A stretch of DNA of 64,000 bases from Hyphomonas sp. BRH_c22. Lineage in GTDB: Bacteria; Pseudomonadota; Alphaproteobacteria; Caulobacterales; Hyphomonadaceae. The stretch covers positions 46,259 to 110,258 of the forward strand of contig NZ_LADU01000122.1 in NCBI RefSeq assembly GCF_000961795.1, written 5' to 3'. The translations under genes were made by a program, and so were the position numbers. Positions 45,701-53,443 of this stretch are shown here, piece by piece; position 1 is the first letter of the stretch; each line of letters starts with the position of its first letter. The notes under the pieces are model-generated. The model had not been told where the DNA came from, made no database searches, and worked only from the letters and a program-made list of their open reading frames with translations.

Positions 45701-46157
45701 GAGTGGTCGGCAACTTGCCGGACGGAATCTCGGGCAATGGATCACCCGCCATCTTCCATTTTGTTTCGGTGACGCTGTCGACATTTATCCAGCCATCGTC
45801 GAGATGCATTGCTATGACTTCGACTTTGCCGAATACGAGTGAAGAACCCGCAAGCGTTATGTCAGCAGTCTCTGCTTCAGCGCTCAGGCTGCCGGCATCA
45901 TCAAATAATTGCACATTTTTTGCGTTTATCAGAACGCGACGGTCGTCTTGCGACCATTCGAGGAACACTTCACCGATCTTGACAGATCGTCCGCTTCTGG
46001 CGTCGGTCAGGGCGCGCTCGACATCGTCCCTGAAAACACCCAGTTCGAGCGGACCGCTCGCCAGCCGAAACGCCAGCAAACCGGCCGCGACCAGAACAAG
46101 CAGAATTAAACCGCCAAGTATTTCCAGAATTAACATCGAGGCGGTCTGGCGAACCAA
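42771..46157 (-). CDS. giant AsmA-like/DUF3971 envelope protein
   Basis: About 1128 residues from a TTG at 46157 that has AAGGAG seven bases upstream; an ATG at 46136 is also possible. One N-terminal membrane anchor (MLILEILGGLILLVLVAAGL) is followed by a very long beta-rich periplasmic body with repeated AsmA/YhdP-like strands (KVEVIAMHLDDGWINVDSV, GRAYLSGEIPIELQARVAGD), then a C-terminal block with the AsmA_2-like signature (LASLRGLADTLGGEGVLFSR, then FNGVLVPSFGMNSALGGIPIIGDLVVG). Such proteins are thought to carry phospholipids between membranes. It is divergent from bcp. Confidence 0.82.
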   Translation of the reverse strand: MVRQTASMLILEILGGLILLVLVAAGLLAFRLASGPLELGVFRDDVERALTDARSGRSVKIGEVFLEWSQDDRRVLINAKNVQLFDDAGSLSAEAETADITLAGSSLVFGKVEVIAMHLDDGWINVDSVTETKWKMAGDPLPEIPSGKLPTTPAEWLERANDVLPQLLVALEQAETVVDLERVSFDQFEVHVRDADEKNLLTLRAAKGRLAREAGGIVLAISGSGVGEGLPAGLAATLATSNLGNHLKAEFAVAKWPLGDLAVRLGMSRDRFDGLPANVAVSFDVSRDVGVEQILVDIAAGEGRLPLGSNEFDVQDFGLKAAYNSGTDGLTLEASSNRAGPLKGRALLNIQDAMKGQGFHKFNLTSPAMQLDFTPAFESVIPLEKISIEGEVDLSRFALRDAVVDFTTGGDRLTAYGSIVLTPDRQEGEPPVIGSFDIASQGDIRRETVLAFWPVGLGAGARRYAANRITSGVASSVEGHMDLLRDSFAEGYLKDENLTLDFEVRDASVRFLDDLPAVENATGKGRLTGNGFKVVLDSGEYGGWSLDEGLVDFPAFNPRGVPFRVFAKGRGPAKNIMKTLVESRFKIEFDPGRLTGDAEMAFEMFRPALDNVPYEDVRFSALGTVTQGGLKQAALGFDLTKGSFRIDASQAGVTVSGFGDLGPSPVQFTWRDAFNDGDQPSNLSATAVVTPDLLNRFGVLGRAYLSGEIPIELQARVAGDDLISADTSLDLGEARLDISEIGWVKPKGVPAKASIQFEKVGSLSRSTVLFTSENARLDGEYMLSEDSKLVSAIVRRAYLKNKADFGGDIARAQVGGLIVKLDGSYLDLSGVMSGLGAAGSADAGNKTPLDISANLEALTLRPGLDMREAKLMAKTGSTGLSIFTATGKADDGSPFSATYDATLPDGATVNITSGNAGFMAQAWIGADFLEGGNLDLTGKFTKDGSPADFDIVLTDVRMRNAPFLTQILSLASLRGLADTLGGEGVLFSRIDVPLKLANGRYVVTGAKAQGPALGLTTSGFIQGDDGTIEFNGVLVPSFGMNSALGGIPIIGDLVVGRDGEGVFSLTYAVSGTLEKANVSVNPLSALAPGVIRRIFENPSDTKIPEAKPRLPDEPIPSELPPIPDESFE

Positions 46158-46256
46158 GAGCACGCTCCTTAAAACTTCATGCGTCACGTTCAGAATAGCA
46201 AAGCTGCACGTCTTGGATATAAGCGCAGACCTTTTCAGGCACCATAGGAGGAATAC

Positions 46257-46721
46257 ATGAGCCAACCACTGGAAACTGGAGCGAAAGCGCCTGATTTCTC
46301 TGTTGAGACCACCGAAGGTCAGAAGAAACTCGCCTCATACAAAGGCAAGCATCTGGTTTTGTATTTCTATCCGAAGGACGACACGCCTGGTTGCACGAAC
46401 GAAGCCAGGGATTTTTCCAGTCTCTCAAGTCAATTCAAAGCGGCAGGAGCAGAAGTTCTTGGCGTTTCCCGCGACACCCTCACCAAACATTACAAATTCA
46501 TCGCAAAGCACGAACTGCAAATTCAATTGGGGTCAGATGAAGACGGCGCACTATGCGAAGCCTACGGAGTGTGGGTTGAAAAAAACATGTACGGCCGAAC
46601 CTATATGGGTATTGCCCGCTCGACCTTTCTCATCGACCCGAAAGGTCGAATTAGCCGAATCTGGCCGAATGTCCGCGTGAAGGGTCACGCTCAAGACGTG
46701 CTCGATTCGTTAAATAGCTGA
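46257..46721 (+). CDS. bcp: thioredoxin-dependent thiol peroxidase (Bcp)
   Basis: A 154-residue peroxiredoxin with AGGAGG before the ATG. The peroxidatic cysteine lies in YPKDDTPGCTNEARDF, and a resolving cysteine in EDGALCEAYGVW. It reduces hydroperoxides. It is divergent from the AsmA-like gene; no operon partner is obvious. Confidence 0.93.
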   Translation: MSQPLETGAKAPDFSVETTEGQKKLASYKGKHLVLYFYPKDDTPGCTNEARDFSSLSSQFKAAGAEVLGVSRDTLTKHYKFIAKHELQIQLGSDEDGALCEAYGVWVEKNMYGRTYMGIARSTFLIDPKGRISRIWPNVRVKGHAQDVLDSLNS

Positions 46722-46929
46722 CAGGTGGCGAAAAATTACACACTGGTCATCCAAAATTCCAAGCTTTAACAGGGGATTTACCCAATTAGACGAAAATTTG
46801 CATGAATTGTGTTCCCTAGGGCTTTCACCCCCGTTCGAAATGGGTATTTATGTGATCCACGGGTTTGGGAAACGTGCTGTAGTGTTTATTGCAGCATGGG
46901 GTGTGATTTCCAGTCGACAGGTGGCGTGA

Positions 46930-48147
46930 ATGGCGAAGTGGAGTGCGAACGTTAAAGCGGCGTTTGATCGAGCGTTCCCGGAACGTCAGATTTATCACCG
47001 CAGCGGCGGCACGGTCCGGTACATCTCGGTCTCCCCCTGGCAGCAGGCTATTATCGCTGCAGGCGCTGCCGCGCTTGCTGGCTGGACCTTTTTTGTTACC
47101 GGCAGTTATGTGCTCGGCGGGCCTTCCAGCACCATCGCCGGCAATCCAGATGACCGCGAACTCGCCAAGTACGAACGCTGGGTTCAGGAATTAAGGGCGA
47201 AAGATGCCCTGTCCCGCTCGCTTCTCGAAGAACGCACAGACGCCTTTCAGAAGGAAACCGCGGAATGGGAAGATCGACAGAAGGCGCTTGAAGACCTTTT
47301 CGACAAGCTGAAGGGCGACGAAAACCTGGAGGTTTCTGCGCTGAAGGGTGACGGCACCGGCCTTTTGGTGAAAGCGTCGATTGAAGAAGCGGACAATCGT
47401 CAATCTCGCAACGTCTCTCACGTCACAGCATCGTTCGATACAAGCGGTACGCGGGTAAGCCTGAAAAACCTGAAATACGATCAGGAACGCATTCTTAATG
47501 AAGCTGAAGACATGGCGATAGACCGCGCAGAGCGCGCACGCGGCGTGCTTCAACTCACATCTGTCGGCAGCGACCGTATCATGTCGGGCGCCGAAATGGG
47601 CGGACCGCTCGTTTCGATAGCGACCATGACGTCAGGTGCAGACAAACTGTCGAACGCAGACACGACCTTTTACAATCGCCTCACTCAGACGCGAGCTCGC
47701 GTCGAAGAAATGCGCTACTACGAGCAAATCGTTGCAAGCCTGCCGCTCGGACGCCCGGTTGGTGTGCCCTACCGCCAGACCAGTGATTACGGCATGCGCA
47801 TAGACCCGTTCAGGAAACGCCCAGGCTGGCACAATGGCCTCGATATGGCCGCCTATCATGCGGCTCCGATCATCGCAGCAGGGCCCGGGAAAGTTTCTTT
47901 TGCAGGTGCGAGCGCGGGATACGGACGCATGGTCGAAATCGATCACGGACACGGTTTCAAGTCACGCTATGGTCACTTGAGCGGTATTACGGTATCAAAG
48001 GGGGCGACTGTCGAAATCGGAGACTTGGTCGGCAAGATGGGGACCACCGGACGAAGCACGGGTGACCATCTTCACTATGAAGTCTGGTTCAACGGCAAAC
48101 CTTATGATCCAGCGAAATTCTTGAAAGCAGGCCGTCATGTTCACTAA
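46930..48147 (+). CDS. M23 peptidase with membrane anchor and coiled coil (LmdC-like)
   Basis: A 405-residue protein: a short cytosolic N-terminus, one membrane segment (about 38-58), a coiled coil (80-125), and a C-terminal M23/LytM domain with zinc residues in RPGWHNGLDMA, then GYGRMVEIDHGHGFKSRYGH and HLHYEVWFNG. LytM enzymes cut peptidoglycan cross-links. The bactofilin gene overlaps it by 11 bases, the known lmdC-bacA pairing of stalked and budding alphaproteobacteria. Confidence 0.9.
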   Translation: MAKWSANVKAAFDRAFPERQIYHRSGGTVRYISVSPWQQAIIAAGAAALAGWTFFVTGSYVLGGPSSTIAGNPDDRELAKYERWVQELRAKDALSRSLLEERTDAFQKETAEWEDRQKALEDLFDKLKGDENLEVSALKGDGTGLLVKASIEEADNRQSRNVSHVTASFDTSGTRVSLKNLKYDQERILNEAEDMAIDRAERARGVLQLTSVGSDRIMSGAEMGGPLVSIATMTSGADKLSNADTTFYNRLTQTRARVEEMRYYEQIVASLPLGRPVGVPYRQTSDYGMRIDPFRKRPGWHNGLDMAAYHAAPIIAAGPGKVSFAGASAGYGRMVEIDHGHGFKSRYGHLSGITVSKGATVEIGDLVGKMGTTGRSTGDHLHYEVWFNGKPYDPAKFLKAGRHVH

Positions 48148-48664
48148 AAACAAAAACACAGAAACCACCCCGGCAGAGCCAGTCAAAGCCGCACCTACCC
48201 AGGACGCCATTCGCGGCGCGGCAATGAAGCCCGCTGCACGCGCGGCATCGATTATCTGCGCGGATATGAAGATCAACGGTTCGGTGATCTCGGAAGGCGC
48301 ATTGCAGATCGATGGCGTCGTTGACGGTGACGTCAGCGCAACAGACATCACCATCGGCGCATCCGGATACATCACCGGCGAAGTCAAAGCCGAAGTCGTC
48401 AAGGTCAAGGGCAAGATCCGCGGTTCGATCCGCGCCCGGAAAGTCGAACTGGAATCCGGCGCCCATGTGAAGGGCGACATCGTCCATGCCTCACTGCAGA
48501 TCCAGTCAAATGCCGTATTCGAAGGCCAGGTGAAACACGCCGACGACCCGTTGAAGGACACAGGCCCCAAGGGCGCGTCTTCGCCAACCGCTGCGAATGA
48601 AACATCGTCACCGCTGGGTCATTCCGGAACGACCTCATTCGGAGTATCCTCTTCGGCGTCGTGA
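48137..48664 (+). CDS. bactofilin cytoskeletal protein
   Basis: A 175-residue bactofilin: a variable N-tail, then the beta-helix core with repeated short strands (SIICADMKINGSVISEGALQ, IDGVVDGDVSATDITIGASG, YITGEVKAEVVKVKGKIRGS, ELESGAHVKGDIVHASLQIQ) and a Ser/Thr-rich C-tail. Bactofilins polymerise without nucleotide and place M23 enzymes such as its operon partner. A hairpin terminator follows 34 bases downstream. Confidence 0.92.
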   Translation: MFTKNKNTETTPAEPVKAAPTQDAIRGAAMKPAARAASIICADMKINGSVISEGALQIDGVVDGDVSATDITIGASGYITGEVKAEVVKVKGKIRGSIRARKVELESGAHVKGDIVHASLQIQSNAVFEGQVKHADDPLKDTGPKGASSPTAANETSSPLGHSGTTSFGVSSSAS

Positions 48665-48697
48665 GCGTCTGGCAACTTCAACAGACTCAGGTTCTGG

Positions 48698-48734
48698 AAA
48701 GAGCCGCCGGCGAGGCATACGCTGGCGGCTCTTT
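48698..48734 (+). terminator. terminator of the M23-bactofilin operon
   Basis: AAAGAGCCGCC at 48698-48708 pairs exactly with GGCGGCTCTTT at 48724-48734, an 11-bp stem with a 15-base loop, ending in a short T-run (CTTTC). Confidence 0.75.
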
Positions 48735-48755
48735 CAATTGGGCCAGGCAACCTGC

Positions 48756-48793
48756 CCGTCCAGTCTACCGGCCCTTGTGGTGAAAGTCTCGAT
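48756..48793 (+). repeat. relic left end of an older IS66-type element, left part
   Basis: CCGTCCAGTCTACCGGCCCT and the next 18 bases closely copy the left end of the intact IS66 element that starts at 48794. The match continues on the far side of that element (53311 to about 53335: CTCGAT-CTGATTT-GGATG). So the intact element jumped into a relic of its own kind. Confidence 0.65.
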
Positions 48794-48897
48794 GTAACCG
48801 TCCGGTCTTCCCGCCCTTGTGGTGAACGCCTCGATGCTGATTTTGGTCGGATGGAGGCGGATAGTGTCCGCCTGATTTAAGTGGACACGATCCGACC

Positions 48898-49251
48898 ATG
48901 TTTGACCATAAGCCTGTGCGCAAGCGGCGGAGTTATTCAAGGGCGTTCAAGCTCCAGGTCCTGGCCGAGACGCGGGAGCCGTTTGTGTCGGTAGCCGAAG
49001 TGGCCCGCCGACATGGCATGAACGCGAACGTCATTTTCAACTGGCTTCGTGACCCTCGCTTTGGCGGTGACAAGGCGGTCACGGGTTTCCTTCCGGTCAA
49101 GATCGGTCCGGCGCCTGTCGCGGTGACCGCCCAACCTATGTCGGGACCAGGCGATGACGTGATCGTGGAACTGGCGGCGGGAGCACGTATCCGCTGCAGG
49201 GACGAGCCATCCCTGGTGAGGGTGTTGCGTGCCCTGAGGCAGGTGACATGA
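48898..49251 (+). CDS. tnpA: IS66 TnpA
   Basis: A 117-residue protein with a helix-turn-helix ([39 protein letters not shown]) and the IS66 OrfA C-terminal domain. Overlaps tnpB by four bases. Confidence 0.9.
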   Translation: MFDHKPVRKRRSYSRAFKLQVLAETREPFVSVAEVARRHGMNANVIFNWLRDPRFGGDKAVTGFLPVKIGPAPVAVTAQPMSGPGDDVIVELAAGARIRCRDEPSLVRVLRALRQVT

Positions 49252-49494
49252 TCCCGGTTCCGGCTACGACCAGGGTCTGGCTGGCGGCTGGCGTGACCGA
49301 CATGCGCAAGGGCTTTAATGGCCTTTCCGCACTGGCCGAGAAGGTCCTGGAGGGGGATCCCTTCTGCGGCCACCTGTTCGTGTTCCGGGGACGCGGAGGT
49401 GATCTTGTGAAGATCATCTGGTGGGACGGCCAGGGCGCGTGCCTTTTTGCCAAGCGCCTTGAGCGCGGCCGGTTCGCCGGGCAATCGATCCGCT

Positions 49495-50932
49495 GGGGGC
49501 TGTTGAAAAAGTCGTTTCAGGTCTGCGCTGAGACGGGTCGAGCCGCGTTCCATGTGATGATCAATCGGAACAAAAGCACGATTGCGGCCGCCAGCTTCTT
49601 GAGGTTCATGGCAATTGCTGTCAGCAAGGCTTGGATCTTCATGTTTTCGAGGCCCATTCGGACGGCTCTGGCGAGTCCATGGAGAGTCTTGGCCGTCCCG
49701 TGCGCACCTTCGACCCGCCATCGGTGGCGGGTGTAGATTGCGTATTCGTCTTCACCCCAAGCCGCGCGCTTGCGTCGGGCGCGAAGAATTGCGGCATGGT
49801 TTGTCACGATGTGAACCCTGCGCGACGGGCCCGCCTTGGGCAGACACTGCGCCTTAAGGGGACAGCGCGCGCAGTCGCGACGATCGGCGCGATACCATCG
49901 CCCCGATTTCGTGGTGCTTCGGGCCGTCAGCTGCTTCTTTGCCGGGCAGCGGACAACATCATGATAGGGATCGTATTTGAAACGTTCGGTCGCAAAGCCT
50001 GTGCGCCTGCCCGCCGGGTCGCGGGCCGAGGCGGTATGACACCCTCGATCTCGCGGTCTTCAAGGACGGCATAGACCTTTCCCACGCCGTAGGCCGCATC
50101 CGCCGTGATCCGGTCCGGGGCCATCGCGAGGGTCTCTTCGATGGCGTCGAGGCGTTGCTCGAACTGACCCGTATCATGCGCCTCACCCGTCACGATTTCC
50201 ACATCGACCACGACACCTTCCAGGTCATCCACAGCGGTATGCTGCTTGTAGGAAGGGCGCAGCGGCGCCATCGAGGACGTGGCCATTGTTGCGTCGGGGT
50301 CCGTGCGGCAGACCTTCTTGAACTTGCCGATCGTGCGCGCGTCGCGCGCCACGTCATTGACGTCGAGGGCGGCATCAATATGGCGCGAAACCAGCGCATC
50401 CATGCTGACATTCGCCCGGATCAGACTGGCGTCGATGTGGACGGTCTCGGCTGAGACCAGACCGGCCGCCTGGCACTGCCGCACGACGCGGGTGAAAATC
50501 CGGCGGAACACGTCTTCACCCCAGCGTTAGCGGATGCGCGTCAACGAGGAATGATCCGGCAGGGCTTCATGCAAGGCGTAGCCGATGAACCAGCGGATCG
50601 CGAGGTTGACCTGCGCTTCACGCATCAGCCGCCGGTCCTGGACGACCCCGAGCAGGAAGCCCGCAAGCATCAGGCGCACAGCCACTTCGGGATCGATACC
50701 GGGACGGCCATTCTCGGCACAATAAAGCTCGGCCACCTCAGCGCGAAGCCATCCCAGATCGAGAACCCGATCTATCCGCACCAGGACATGATCATCGGGG
50801 ATCAGGTCACGCAGCGAACCGGTGATGAACAACTCCAACTGTCCGCGTTCCTTGCGACCCAACATGTCAACTCCAAAGCAGCAGATACGAATCACAGTGA
50901 ATCAACAGTCAGAGGCTTTTTCAACAGCCCCC
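49495..50932 (-). mobile_element. IS1182-like element nested in IS66
   Basis: Both ends carry GGGGGCTGTTGAAAAAG (left at 49495; complement at the right, ending 50932), and the flanks share GCT (49492-49494 and 50933-50935). The target was an exact palindrome: GCAATCGATCC to the left and GGATCGATTGC to the right of GCT. Confidence 0.85.
49517..50865 (-). pseudogene. IS1182-like transposase with a nonsense codon and a frameshift
   Basis: Reading on the complement: an N-terminal domain (MLGRKERGQLELFITGSLRD, then DRVLDLGWLRAEVAELYC), a stop codon at about 50524 where CAA or CAG is expected (RIR*RWGED), then the DDE part (VSAETVHIDASLIRANVSMD, ITADAAYGVGKVYAVLED). Near 49990 the frame is lost and resumes as ERFKYDPYHDVVRCPAKKQL and [16 protein letters not shown]. 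The element could move only if a related transposase helps. Confidence 0.88.
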
Positions 50933-51128
50933 GCTGGATCGATTGCTGATCCGTATCACTGTGGCCGGCGGCGAAGAATGGCAAGGTACACCTCAGCCAG
51001 GCGCAACTGTCGATGTTGCTTGAAGGGATCGACTGGCGGATCACGAAGCAGACATGGCGGCCTCTGACGACAGGGTAAAGCGATTTTCGGGATTCACTGG
51101 GGAGGCGAAGCAGGGTAGTTTCCTGCCT

Positions 51129-52717
51129 ATGTCGGATGTGGCTGATCTTCCCGATGATGTCGAAGCGCTGAAGGCGATGCTGCGCGACGCGCATATCGAG
51201 TTGCGTGGCCGCGACCTGCTGATCGAGAAGCTGAAGCTCCAGTTGTCAGGGATGGCCCGTCATCGGTTCGGATCACGGCCGAAGGCCTCCAGCAGCTCCA
51301 GCTGATGCTGGAAGACCTGGAGATCACCCGCAGCACAGAGGTTCCCGCTGGCGCGCCAGAGCCTGCCTCGAAGGACAAGCTAGCCCGCAAGCCGCTGCCG
51401 GATCATCTGCCAAGGACCGAACAGGTGCTTGAGACGGGCGAGGCCTGCAATGACTGCGGCGGCAAGCTGAAGCGCGTTGGCGAGGATGTGACCGAGGAGC
51501 TCGAGTATGGTGAGACGGAAATGCAATCGCACCGCGACTGCACGTCGAACGGCCGGTTCATGGTGAACCGCTATGTGCGCCCCCGCATGGCCTGCACCTG
51601 TTGTGACCGGTTCCACCAGGCCCCGCTTCCCAGACGTCCGATCGAACGCGGTCGCCCCGGCCCGGGCCTGCTCGCGCATGTCCTCGTCTCCAAGTATGCC
51701 GACCACCTGCCACTCTACCGGCAGAGCCAGATCTATGCCCGTGAAGGCATCGAGCTTGAACGTTCGACAATGGCCGACTGGGCCGGCAAGTCGACAGCAT
51801 TGCTTGAGCCGATGGCTGAGGCGATTGGGCAGCATGTGCGCGCGGGCGCTGCGATCCATGCCGATGATACACCGGTGTCGGTTCTCGCGCCCTTCAACGG
51901 CAAGACAAAGACCGGCAGGGTCTGGGTCTATGCGCGCGACGAACGAGCTCACGGATCGGGCGCACCTCCAGCGGCGTTCTATAGGTTCAGTATGGACCGC
52001 AAGGGCATCCGCCCCGCAGAGCACCTGAAGGGATACTCCGGGTTCATGCATGCCGATGGCTATGCAGGGTTCGAAGAACTTTACCGGTCCGGCAGGATCA
52101 CCGAAGTCGCCTGTCTGGCCCATATAAGGCGCAAGTTCTTCGATATCGCCAAGGCGACCGGTTCAGCTGTTGCGACCGAAGCGGTGGCGCGCATTGCGGC
52201 GCTTTACGCGGTCGAAGCCGAAGCCCGCGGCCAGCCGCCAGACACACGTGTTGAAATACGCCAGGCAAAAGCCCGGCCGGTGTTCGATGACCTGATCAGC
52301 TGGCTGCAATCTGAACTACCAAAGATCTCCGGCAAGTCAGACCTGGCAAAGGCCATCCGCTATGCCCTGACACGCCTGCCGCGGCTGGAAATCTATCTGT
52401 CGAATGGGCATCTGGAGATCGACAGTAAGACGGATCAGCTATCGCACTGCGATTTCCCGTCGAACGCCGCCGAACGCGGCATGCGGGGCCTGGCTATCGG
52501 GCGTAAAAACTGGCTGTTTGCAGGCTCCGAGGGCAGAGGACATGCCGCTGCCATCGCCTACACCCTGATCGAGACCGCCAGGCTCAATGACGTGGATCCA
52601 CAAGCCTGGCTCACGCATATCCTGTCCCGGATTGCCGATCATCCGATCAACCGCGTCGCAGATCTCGCGCCCTGGAACTTCCCCGATCGCAGCGCCCGGG
52701 ATAATCTCGTGGCATGA
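51129..52717 (+). pseudogene. tnpC: IS66 TnpC transposase, frameshifted near residue 50
   Basis: The N-terminus ([20 protein letters not shown], a coiled coil) runs to RHRFGS and then shifts at about 51270-51285; the right frame continues as [14 protein letters not shown]. The rest is full TnpC: zinc-binding [24 protein letters not shown], the catalytic core [26 protein letters not shown], and the C-terminal [20 protein letters not shown]. One small indel makes it non-functional unless frameshifting occurs. Confidence 0.88.
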
Positions 52718-53283
52718 TTGACGCCGCCCGCCTCCGGATCACGCTTCACGACCTCAACCCGGCGCCATGGCGCGTGATCGAAGTTCCGCTTTCGATGTCG
52801 TTGAAAAACCTTCACGACGCGATCCAGGCCGCGTTTCTCTGGCAGGACTATCACCTCTGGGAGTTCGAGATCGGCGATAAGCGCTACGGCATGCCCTTTG
52901 ACGACGATCCGGACATGAAGGTCCACAAGGCCAGCATCGCAAAGCTCACACGGCTCAAAAGCATGAAGGGCGAGAGCTTCCTCTACACCTATGACTTCGG
53001 TGACAACTGGGAACACCGCATCGATGTTCTGGACGTCTTCGAAGCCGAAACTGGCGCGCGCCTGCCACGGTTCATCGAAGGGGAGTACAGGACACCGCCT
53101 GAAGATGTCGGCGGTCCTCATGGATACGAGATGTTCCTCGAGGCCATCTCTGACCCTTCGCATGAAGAACACGATCAAATGCTCAACTGGTATGGCCGGA
53201 AGTTCGATCCCCAGAATATCGACCGGCAAACCGTTCGCCTGTGGTTTGGAAGTCTCGCAAAGGCCAGGCCGGCGAAGAAGTGA
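52714..53283 (+). CDS. pRiA4b ORF-3-like passenger protein of IS66
   Basis: A 189-residue protein starting with ATGA overlap with tnpC. It matches the plasmid pRiA4b ORF-3-like family: [20 protein letters not shown], then [14 protein letters not shown], then [18 protein letters not shown] and [14 protein letters not shown]. This family often rides in IS elements; function unknown. It is intact while tnpB and tnpC are not. Confidence 0.85.
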   Translation: MIDAARLRITLHDLNPAPWRVIEVPLSMSLKNLHDAIQAAFLWQDYHLWEFEIGDKRYGMPFDDDPDMKVHKASIAKLTRLKSMKGESFLYTYDFGDNWEHRIDVLDVFEAETGARLPRFIEGEYRTPPEDVGGPHGYEMFLEAISDPSHEEHDQMLNWYGRKFDPQNIDRQTVRLWFGSLAKARPAKK

Positions 53284-53443
53284 TCAAGGGCGCTCAGGCC
53301 GGACGCTTACGTCTCGATCCTGATTTCGCCAGGATGTGCCCGTTTGCACATCCCCAGTTCTTCATGTTCTTCTCTGTGCCTCATCAAAGCCGGAGAAACC
53401 CAGTTCTCAAGTCCCTTGTTTCCGGGATGATTACCGCCCCATA

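Larger units (their letters stand above)
49248..51078 (+). pseudogene. tnpB: IS66 TnpB, split by an IS1182-like element
   Basis: Residues 1-80 are good TnpB ([20 protein letters not shown], then [20 protein letters not shown]). The C-terminal part (WPAAKNGKVHLSQAQLSMLL, then EGIDWRITKQTWRPL) resumes at about 50961 and ends at 51078. Between them lie the IS1182-like element and about 45 extra bases not expected in TnpB, which add a stop codon even when the inserted element is removed. Confidence 0.88.
48794..53310 (+). mobile_element. IS66-family element with an 8-bp target duplication
   Basis: The left end GTAACCGTCCGGTCTTC at 48794 matches the complement of the right end (GTAAGCGTCCGGCCTGA, ending 53310). 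The 8 bases GTCTCGAT occur on both sides (48786-48793 and 53311-53318), a clean target duplication of the family's usual length. Inside are tnpA, tnpB, tnpC and a passenger gene. It is interrupted by an IS1182-like element (49495-50932), and tnpC carries a frameshift, so the copy is inactive on its own. Confidence 0.92.

Noticed and set aside
48756..48839. A tandem 42-bp repeat near the bactofilin gene
   Set aside because: One unit is the true left end of the IS66 element and the other is a relic of a related end; the target duplication between them shows it is not a simple tandem repeat.
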